From Babylonia areolata (Eukaryota > Mollusca > Gastropoda > Neogastropoda > Buccinidae): 64,000 nucleotides of DNA. The DNA lies in NCBI RefSeq assembly GCF_041734735.1, contig NC_134900.1, positions 31,709,870 through 31,773,869 of the forward strand, read 5' to 3'. A model generated the notes under the pieces. It worked only from the letters and a program-made list of their open reading frames with translations, did no database searches and was not told the DNA's origin. Made by a program: the position numbers and the translations under genes. How positions within the stretch are numbered: the stretch's first letter is position 1; every line of letters begins with the position of its first letter. Positions 56,343 to 64,000 of the stretch are shown piece after piece.

Positions 56343-56775
56343 GCATATAATTGTATGTAAACACTCCTGGAAACCATGCTTGGCAGAGACAGACTGGAAA
56401 AAAGCAGGGATCGGACAAGACAAGAGCCAATGAACCCACACAAGTATTGTAATTTTTTTGACACTGACTACTCCAATGCCAATGAACAACAAAAACAGTT
56501 GCTGAAAAGGCCAGCTTTGCACGTGCGGAATGAAAGCTGACCAGCCACTGACCGTTCAGCGGACCGTGGTATGACACCTGTGCTGACCTGTGAAAATGCA
56601 GACCCGGAAAACCTAATCATGTACTGACCTTTGGGATCACAGGACCTGCGGGAACTAAGGATGATTTCTGTCCGTGCTGAAAGAAATAAAACAGTATAAA
56701 CTACGTGACCCGGCCAGCCAGGGACCGTTCAACGGCCTCTAGCATGATGCCGAATCCTGCAGGGAACCTTGACCA
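54606..56775. repeat. Three diverged copies of a (GT)n - unique - (AT)n block
   Basis: Shared markers: CAGGAACCATGCTGACAGAA / CTGGAAACCATGCTTGGCAG (54821, 56366); ATCGGACAAG and CACAAGTATTGTAATTTT (54890, 56438); a weaker copy with GAAGGATCGTAACTTTCGC (55579); TATGTTTGTCTG and CAAGAGACCA..TxxATGCTGCCA (55195, 56070), each followed by (AT)n; GATCCTGCAGGGAAACC / GAATCCTGCAGGGAACC (55028, 56750). (GT)n expansions mark the block starts (54610-54790, 55791-55857, 56289-56338). Large (AT)n(AG)n tracts lie at 55300-55395 and 56110-56285. Confidence 0.85.
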
Positions 56776-57247
56776 TAATCCTCTCAAACTACCATTTTTT
56801 TTTTGTTGGGGAGGGGCGGGGGAGAGGTGACGCTAGAAGCACTCCACCAACCCAGGGGAACAATAGAGTCGCTCAGGGTGTTATCTCTGGTGGTGCATGT
56901 TCACTTGGAACTTTTGAAGTAACATTTCACAGATGATTCGTAAACTCTGAACGACTAAAAAACAAAACAAAACAAACAAACAACCCCCCCAAAAAAACAA
57001 CAACAACAACAAAAAAAACAAAAAACAAAAACAAAAACAAAAAACAAAAAAAAACCGCAGAGCTTTCGCAGAAACTCTAACAATCTAAGATAGGATTTTT
57101 TAGAGCTCGATAATTTGCGAGCCCCTACGCCTTCCCCATTTGAACTGTTATCTGAGGGACTTCAACCTCCCCCCTCCTGTGTCGAGCGCTCTTCGGAATG
57201 ACACCTGAATTTAGGATGCTAAAATATTTGTATTTTTATTTCTTTTT
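56776..57247. other. Gene-free stretch
   Basis: AAAAC-type low complexity at 56958-57055. Nothing else recognised. Confidence 0.5.
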
Positions 57248-57625
57248 ATCACAACAGATTTCTCTGCGTGAAACTCGGTCTGCTCTCCCCAGGGAGAGCG
57301 TGTCGCTTCACTCCAGCGCCACCCATTAAAAAAAAGTTCCTGCAAGCAGTTTTACTTGTTTTTTCCTATCGAAGTGGATTTTTCTACATAATTTTGCCAG
57401 GAACAACCCTTTTGTTGCCGTGGGTTCTTTTACGTGCGCTAAGTGCATGCTGCACACGGGACCTCGGTTTATCGTCTCATCCGAATGACTAGCGTCCAGA
57501 CCACCATTCAAGGTTTAGTGGAGGGGGAGAAAATATCAGCGGCTGAGCCGTGATTAGAACCAGCGCGCTCAGATTCTCTCGCTTCCTGGGCGGACGCGTT
57601 ACCTCTAGGCCATCACTCCACTATA
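57248..57625 (-). mobile_element. SINE S2, full-length
   Basis: Minus-strand head GTGGAGTGATGGCCTAGAGG, GTCCGCCCAGGAAGCGAGAG, GGTTCTAATC, then core and the 3' end TTGTGATA. The B-box carries one change (TTCTAATC). Close to the 19758 copy. Confidence 0.9.
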
Positions 57626-57794
57626 GGACTTCCCTTCAAAACAAAGTCCACCGATGATAACACTTCGCGAAATCCTGCTGACAAACAAGTCGGACAAACT
57701 GAAACGACACTGACTGAACGACGAACACTGTGCGACGGCCCGAACTGCTGTCACCATTAGTTCTTCAGCCCGAAAAACGGCTGACATTGCCAAC

Positions 57795-58245
57795 TGTATC
57801 AGGATCAGGATCAGGATTTGGGGCGTTGTTTTATACAACTTAGCCATTTTTGGCTTTTTATGCCCCTTCAGATTTACTCCTTTACATTGTTGGTCAGGTC
57901 GTTGACTAGCTCAGTCATTTTATCCATCTTTCGTTTTTGTCAATGCCTCGTGTTTATCTATGGGGTTCTTAAAAGTATTTATACTAGGTGCACGTTTGAT
58001 ATTGTTTGTTCATTTGTTCCAATGATTTTTTTACTCTAAATGTAAACTTTCTGAGATTTGTTCTGGAATACTGTTTAAATATTTTGTCTGTACTGTTTCT
58101 TGTAGTGTCTACCTTTGGAGTACAAAAAAGCATGCTTTGTTTACATCGTCAAACCCATTTAATATTTTGTACGTCTGCATCAAGTCCCCTCTTTCCGTTC
58201 GCATGGCACTAAGACAGGACAGTTCTTTCGACGCTTGGTACTTAC
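57795..58245 (-). mobile_element. LINE 3' terminal fragment with (ATCCTG)n tail
   Basis: The minus strand encodes YQASKELSCLSAMRTERGDL and MQTYKILNGFDDVNKACFF, then damaged pieces (NVHLV, IDKHEALTK). This matches the C-terminus of CR1/Rex-like LINEs (LRxxRGDLxxxYKIL.G, then xxFKNxIDKH). It is followed by AAGCCAAAAATGGCTAAGTT and (ATCCTG)n at 57817-57797. Several breaks; a relic. Confidence 0.8.
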
Positions 58246-58647
58246 CTTGACACCATACGTACCAAGTCACACTGAAAATTGGACGTGAATTCACCAAATT
58301 AATACCAATTATGGCAACAGTCGAGGAAACCAGACACTTGCCGACGCTCCACATTCGCTTCGTCTCTTTGCAAAAGACCTTGGCCTTGGTCCGTTCTGGT
58401 GTTGAACTTGTAAACTGACAGCCGATTGGTGAGAAAACACAATCCCGAACCAAACACACACACACACACACATACACACACTTGGGCCATATTGTTGTTG
58501 TGCAAAAACTTGATATCGTGAATTTCGTTTTGCACGTGCAAGTTTGTACAGTGGGCACACAACTGAGGACAGGGGGAGTGGATTCCACTGGGCTCGTGAC
58601 GTGGCTTCCCCAATAGAGGGGGAACCTTCCGATAGCGCTACGTCTCG
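58246..58647. other. Gene-free stretch
   Basis: (CA)n at 58457-58481. A minus-strand open frame (58720-58109) runs through this stretch into the LINE relic; only its last part resembles a known protein. Confidence 0.5.
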
Positions 58648-58878
58648 TTAACTCACTTAGTACGGCCAGTCCTCTCTTCTCCTCTACACAGACCCCTCGG
58701 ATGTCCAGTGGGTGTCTCAATGACCCAACCTTTAGCTTCCGTCGTCAGAATTGTGGTATCTTTGTCAACACTCACCTCTTCAGTATAAGAGCCTTCCGCT
58801 TGCAATATTTTGATGGTGGTAATTGGGGTGAAACGCTGTTAACGTTGTCTCTTTCGCCGTTCGTATGGAGAGAGTTAA
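58648..58878. mobile_element. MITE family A, copy 3
   Basis: TTAACTCACTTAGTACGGCC to CGTATGGAGAGAGTTAA, same orientation as 5640-5871 and nearly identical by eye. Confidence 0.92.
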
Positions 58879-59532
58879 TCACTACGTGTCGATAACACTT
58901 CTGTTTTCAGTTTTGTCTTTTCAGTAACGCGACATATCAATGGCCTACGTGTCGAAAGCGCTACCTTTTGTCAATATTTCAGACTTTTATAAGCACGTTT
59001 CACTATATTACGGATGCAGCATACGGCTGTCAGTCTTGTATGCAATATGACTCGCACCGACTTTCTTCATAACACGCAAAATTACACAGCTATGAACTAT
59101 ACACCAAGGGATACATACATTACATACACACTTGAACACCTGCTGTTACCACATTCACCACAAATATAACCTCACATCGCGCTCGTCACCGAGAATCTAA
59201 ATAGATGCTTTGGACATCGGAAACTCTCTTTCAACACACACACACACACACACGCACACACACTGAAATAAGGTGGCATATGAAGAACACAAAATATTCC
59301 TTCTACTTCGAAAAATGTCCCAGCTCTGTGAAAGACTAATGGGCTCTCTGATAATGTTCATGCTGTATTGTTGTAGCTTTATGCGAAATGCAATCAATGG
59401 GAAAAAAAATCGACTAATCCAGCCCTGTATACGTTTCCCTTCTTCCGCTACTAAACTGCTTTTAGGATAATGAGAGTGCTCCATTTCCGTATTGATCAAC
59501 TGTGTTTTCATTAGCTATAAATCTTACAGTGG

Positions 59533-59571
<39 letters not shown>

Positions 59572-60084
59572 CCCATGAAAACGTGTGCGCGCGAGAACGC
59601 CGTATCCGTGCATAAACTACATGTGACTGTTGATGCTTATGTGTGAATGTATGTGTGTGTGGGGGGTGGGGGGAGGGTGTGGGAGCGTGTGTGTGGGTTG
59701 TTCATGCGTAACTCAGTAAGCGCGCAGTCATGCACTTTTTACGTGTGCATGTTTTGAACTTTTGACTTTTCCGAAACCGCAATGTTCCTCCATTTATTAA
59801 CCATTAATTACAGCTTATTGGCCACACTATTATCACCCCGTCACCCACACCTGCCAGTCCATTCTGCTCTTTACCAAAATGCCCTGAGCCTGCAGAACGG
59901 AAAGGACTTAGAACACCAGTGATGTTGACAGCAGAAAGAGTGGTGCTTGGAGGAGGTGGGGGTGGGGGTGGGGGTTTAAGGGGGGGGGGATAAAGGCCAA
60001 CAGGGGGTGGAAGTAGGCCGATGGTTATGTGCGTGGGGGTGAGGGGTGGGGGAGGGGAGGAGAGGAAGGCAGCAGTGTCCTGGC
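58879..60084. other. Gene-free stretch with (GT)n and G-rich tracts
   Basis: (CA)n at 59236-59261, (GT)n at 59533-59571 and G-rich DNA at 59661-59680 and 59948-60065. A 65-codon open frame at 59273-59470 has no recognised domain. Confidence 0.5.
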
Positions 60085-60165
60085 TGGGTTATTGATTTTG
60101 TTTTGTCCCCCCCTGACGTGGCTGTGATCAGGCAGATCTGACGTTTCAATTACTCGCCCTCACCT
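60085..60165 (-). repeat. Dispersed repeat family G, copy 4
   Basis: The minus strand reads AAGGTGAGGGCGAGTAATTG, AAACGTCAGATCTGCCTGAT, CACAGCCACGTCAGG, then ATCAATAACCCAGCCAGGAC. Closest to 52862-52935. Confidence 0.65.
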
Positions 60166-60279
60166 TGCTTGGTCAGTCTGATGAAAAGAGATTCTCTGCA
60201 AAGTTTTTTCTGACAACTTCTTCTCTCTCTCTGTTTCCCCTCCTCCCTTCGCCCACAGTCACTCTCTCTCTCTCCTTTC

Positions 60280-61000
60280 CACCATATCTGACTGCATCTG
60301 TATGCTTGCTGTGGCTTTCAGTCATTTTCTATGACTTATTTCCCCCAGTTTCTTTTGAACTCTTCATTTGTGCTGTGCTGTGCTCTCTCTCTGTGTGTGT
60401 GTGTGTGTGTGTGATGTGCGTGCGTGCATGCGCATGGAAGTTCATGCATGTGTGTGCGCATGCGTAAGTGTGCGGATTTGTGCACGCATTCATAAGTGTG
60501 TGAGTGCTTATGTGCTTATGCATGAAAATAAAGATGAGCGTGAGCAAATGTGTGTATGGACACGAGCACGTGCATGCACAGTTATGTGTGTGCATGTGCA
60601 TGTATATGTGTACTCTCAAGTGCGCATGCGTCTTTTCTATACTTATAAAAAAACAAAACAAATATGTTGACAAAAGCAATAATAGAAAAAAATAAGTCCA
60701 CAGCAGTAGAGTCCATCAATGAGCAATTTATGAACGTCGACCTGTTTTCAAACTGACGTGCTCAACCCCTTTTTCGAAACAGCCACCGCCATCCGAAAAG
60801 AACTAATGTTCCATGCCATCGGAGAAGACATTCAACCCTCGTCAAGGTCTCCAAAACCACCATGTTCTTTCTGCCTAAGCCACCACAACTTTTTGCACCC
60901 CGTTCCTGTTGAAACGTGTCAGGTCCATTCCAGCACGTGCTTTCTCTCCCCCCCCCCCCCCCCCCCCCCCAGGGCACAGTGCCTCACATCAAACTGTAAT
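60280..61000. repeat. Large tandem duplication, left copy
   Basis: CTGACTGCATCTGTATGCTT, TTTATTTCCCCCAGTTTCTT-like sequence, a GT-rich part, AACTGACGTGCTCAACCCC, CGGAGAAGACATTCAACCCT and ACCACCATGTTCTTTCTGCC recur in order at 63003-63560, offset by about 2.6-2.7 kb. A 23-C run (60948-60970) is only 4 C in the right copy. Confidence 0.9.
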
Positions 61001-61017
61001 GTTCTGCACAGCAATTT

Positions 61018-61700
61018 GTGAGAAGAAAAAAAATAACACTAAAGCTGATGGAAGTAGAGGAGGAGGAGGAGGAGAAGAAACGAGAAGGAGAAGGAGGAGG
61101 AGGAGAAACGAGAAGAAGGAGGAGGAGGAGGATAGAGGAGGAGGAAGAGACATTAGAAAAAGAAGAAGCAAGTGAAGGAAAAGAAAGAGAAGGAGAAGAA
61201 CAAGAAGTACAAGAATAACAGGAAGGAAAGAAAGAAAGAGCGAAAGAAAAAAGAAGGCAGATAAATGGTAAAGTAAGAATGGAGAAGAAGAAAAAAATAA
61301 CACTAAAGGTGATGGGAGTAGAGGAGGAGGAGGAGGAGAAGAAGAAACGAGAAGAAGGAGAAGGAGGAGACACTAAAAAAGAAGAAGCAAGTGAAGGAAA
61401 AGAACAAAGTACAAGAATAACAGGAATGAAATAAAGAAAGAGCGAAAGAAACAAGAAGGCAGACAAATGGTAAAGTAAAAATGAGAAAGATGGAAGAAGC
61501 ACAAACAGAAGAAAAAAATAGAAGACAAAGATGAGGGGAAGGAGCACAAGAAGACCCAGAAAAGATGAGAATGGAAGAAGAAGCCTGATGATGGAGAGGA
61601 AGAGAAAGAAGGGAGATAATGATGTGAAGGAAGAGGAGAAAGACGAGATTGACACAGAGGATGACGAAAAGAAGAAGAACAGGGATACTGAAAATGAGGG
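61018..61700. repeat. Purine-rich (GAA/GGA)n tract with internal duplication
   Basis: AAAAAAATAACACTAAAG...GATGG.AGTAGAGGAGGAGG, then GAAGAAGCAAGTGAAGGAAA, TACAAGAATAACAGGAA and GCAGA.AAATGGTAAAGTAA occur at 61026-61275 and again at 61290-61480. A related tract follows the right copy of the large duplication at 63600-64000. Confidence 0.88.
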
Positions 61701-61980
61701 TGAACATGGCTGATGAGAGTTCTCACCAAGTTCGGTTCATCTTTAACATCAGTTTTTACGATCAATTCAACACATTCAGATTTCAAACTGCCATTGTGTA
61801 CTCTAAGAAAATTGCCTCGTGACAAAATGACAGACCCTCCCCCACTCCCCATATTATCCATCTCACCCTATCCCCTCCCTACCTCCTGCCAAAGCAGCAA
61901 GCCTGTGTTCATCCCTATCTTCGGTAAGTCAAGACGTGACAAAAACAGATCATGGATACAAAACAAATGACAGGACGATA

Positions 61981-62101
61981 GGGTTTGACAGGTCGGCACT
62001 CTCCTCCCCTTCCCCAGCACGTGGTGGGTGTTTGCCTCATTAGAGCCTGTCTCCCGAGGGTCCTAGTTCTCCATGCTTTCTTTCTCTCCTCTCTCTTTCT
62101 G
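61981..62101. repeat. 121-bp direct repeat, left copy
   Basis: GTTTGACAGGTCGGCACTCT...CACGTGGTGGGTGTTTGCCT...TCTCTCTTTCTG; second copy at 62726-62846, offset 745 bp. Confidence 0.92.
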
Positions 62102-62477
62102 TGCAATGAAACTGAGAGCTCTAGGGTTTTTTTAAATTGTATAAATGCTGGTCAAAAATTTAGTGAACTGGGGCTAGCTGCAGTCAACTGGTGCAACAAT
62201 CTCACAATATACATACCAAAAATAGATACACATGGGCGTATTTCAACCTTAAAGAACAGACTAATGTATGTCTTTTTTGATGGGGTAGTGGGGTGGGGGG
62301 GGCTTATCCAGATCCGACGATGACCTGGTTTGTGCATCCATCAATGCCAGCATATGTGAATCCGTGGCCAAGAGTTTGTGGGCACAGAAACGCCTGCAAA
62401 TACTGCACAGAAACTGTGGTCTGCACTGTCACAGATACTGTTCTGTTTTCTCTCACAGCAGCACTGACGATTTCTAT

Positions 62478-62607
62478 AAAGGCAGGATATTGCCCTTCGT
62501 TGGGTTACGCTGCTGGTCAGGCCTCTGCTTAGCAGATGTGGTGTAGCATATATGGATTTATCCGAATGCAGTGACGCCTCCTTAAGCAACTGAACTGAAC
62601 TGAACTG
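62478..62607 (+). mobile_element. LINE-type 3' end with (AACTG)n tail
   Basis: TTCGTTGGGTTACGCTGCTG...AGCAGATGTGGTGTAGCATA...GACGCCTCCTTAAGCAACTG and (AACTG)n. Shortest copy of the family at 5330 and 26805. No target-site duplication seen. Confidence 0.75.
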
Positions 62608-62725
62608 CCTTGCTGAGGGGTAGTGAGACTCCACGCAAGACCACGTCAAACTGTCTTTCAATCACTGCCGGCAGAGGACGCCATGAGGAAGTTAAGGGTG
62701 TGGAAAATAAATGAGTGAAGAAGAG

Positions 62726-62846
62726 GGTTTGACAGGTCAGCACTCTCCTCCCCTTCCCCATCACGTGGTGGGTGTTTGCCTCATTAACGCCTGTCTCTTG
62801 AGGGTCCTAGTTCTCTATGCTTTCTTTCTCCCCTCTCTCTTTCTGT
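62726..62846. repeat. 121-bp direct repeat, right copy
   Basis: See 61981-62101; differs by about ten substitutions. Confidence 0.92.
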
Positions 62847-63002
62847 TCTGCCACGCTCTAAAAGGACTCTGGTAGTGGCCAGTGGGGTGTGTAGAGAATG
62901 GGCATGTTTGGGGAAAGCAGCGGTTGAGCTTGGCAATCTTTTTAAAAAGCAAGGCTCATTCGTTCTTTTTTAATGATCAGATTCTTCTCCCCCCCCCCCC
63001 TC

Positions 63003-63560
63003 TAGGTCTGACTGCATCTGAATGCTTGCTGTGCTAGTTTTTCCCCTTCTAACCTTTTTTAATGACTTATTGCCCCCAGTTTCTTTTGATGCATTTATTT
63101 CTACCAGGAAGTGTGCATGTGTATGTGTGTGAGTGCTTATGTGCACTTGCATGGAAAAGATGAGCGTAAGCAAACATATGTATGTACACAAACACGAATA
63201 TGTAGCTATGTGTGTACACGTGCAAGCACACGAGTGCTCTCAAGTGTGCATGTAAGATTTTATTGTTATAATTTAAAAAAACAAACAATTGTGTTAACAA
63301 AAGTAATAAAATATCAATTCAGCCATTATAGACCAATTTATCAAAACTAGCCTGTCTGTTAACTGACGCGCTCAATCCATTTCTAAAACAGCCACCACTG
63401 CCATCCGGAAAGAACTAATATTCGATGCCATCGGAGAAGACATTTAACCCTCGTCAAGGTCTCCAAAACCACCATGCTCTTTCTGCCTAAGCCACCACAA
63501 CTTTTTCTGCCCCGTTCCAGCACGTGCTTTCTCCCCAGGCCACGGTGCCTTACATCAAAC
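63003..63560. repeat. Large tandem duplication, right copy
   Basis: See 60280-61000. The copy continues into a purine-rich tract that reaches the window end. Confidence 0.9.
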
Positions 63561-63599
63561 TACGGTTATTTTTTCTGGCACCGCTGCACGGCAATTTGA

Positions 63600-64000
63600 G
63601 AGAATAAAAAAATAGCATTAAATGTGAAGGGGTAGAGGAGGTGGAAGAGGAGGCAAGAAGAAGAAGCAAGAGGAGGACTTGAAGAAGAAGAAGAACAACA
63701 ACAACAACTACAAGAAGAACAAGAATAGAAGAACAAGGAGAGCTAGAAGAACAAGAAGAAAGAAAGAAAGCAGGGAGGAATAAAAGATGCAAGGTAGAGA
63801 AGTGGTAAAGTGAAACGAAAAGGATGGGGGACGCACAGACAGAATAAGAAAAAAGAGGAGATGAAGGAACACAAGAAGAAGCAGAAAAGAGAAGGATGGA
63901 AGAAGACTGATGATGGAGATGAAGAGAAATAAAGGAGAGAATGATGTGAAGGAAGAGAAGGACGACAACAACACGGAGGACGACGAAGGGAAGAATAACA
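63600..64000. repeat. Purine-rich tract at window end
   Basis: GTAGAGGAGGTGGAAGAGG, AAGAAGAAGCAAGAGG, GAAAGAAAGCAGGGAGG. Homologous in order to 61026-61700 but more diverged; cut by the window edge. Confidence 0.85.

Noticed and set aside
59273-59470. 65-codon plus-strand frame
   Set aside because: No domain, no splice or promoter context and no second copy; length within chance expectation.

Overview
The window looks like nuclear DNA of a mollusc, most likely a caenogastropod snail. The evidence is a mixture of tRNA-headed SINEs of the modular molluscan type, LINE tails, TTAA-ended MITEs, very long (AG)n and (GT)n microsatellites, large minisatellites, and one recognisable metazoan gene. 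The species is inferred from repeat style only. I see no operons, CRISPR arrays, functional tRNA or rRNA genes, or retrovirus-like elements. Most open frames are by-products of low-complexity repeats.

Gene content. The only host gene I can support is a carbonic-anhydrase-related protein of the CA10/CA11 (CARP X/XI) type on the minus strand. Two consecutive exons are visible: 46344-46195 (ending FNKPIYVSRIQ) and 44108-43977 (LDTLRQ...NNRAVRTNINYPTS). They are separated by a 2.1 kb phase-0 intron with GT/AG borders. The rest of the gene is not recognised here. The 5' exons must lie above about 48 kb or outside the window. The extreme 3' coding end is unresolved.

Layout. 1-1.34 kb: GT-rich (GTGGT)n satellite. 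1.3-12 kb: SINEs, LINE 3' fragments and two TTAA MITEs in gene-free DNA. 12-18.8 kb: AG tracts, a nested segmental duplication (13.4-15.4 kb) and a 5'-truncated LINE with target-site duplications (16.8-17.06 kb). 19-24 kb: a LINE end, a SINE, a 2.1 kb minisatellite of about 58-bp units and a MITE. 24.7-27.7 kb: old SINE pieces, a 30-bp minisatellite with higher-order structure, a LINE 3' fragment with target-site duplication, and a MITE. 30.2-31.4 kb: 28-bp minisatellite. 33.3-35.8 kb: tandem duplication whose second unit carries later MITE and LINE insertions. 37-43 kb: AG tracts, local duplications, composite SINEs and LINE relics. 43.9-48.3 kb: the CA10-like exons with a 72-bp minisatellite in the intron and a 46/58-bp minisatellite abutting the upstream exon border. 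49.5-58.9 kb: young SINEs, dispersed repeats, a three-fold diverged block (54.6-56.8 kb), a LINE end and a MITE. 60-64 kb: a duplicated block ending in purine-rich tracts.

How the parts relate. The mobile elements form a modular network. Two different tRNA heads share one central domain. One SINE type shares its 3' end with 5'-truncated LINE fragments, and another ends like a different LINE found here. I found no sign of a new protein-coding system. The most unusual feature is the minisatellite that has copied the 3' splice site of a CA10-like exon about 29 times.
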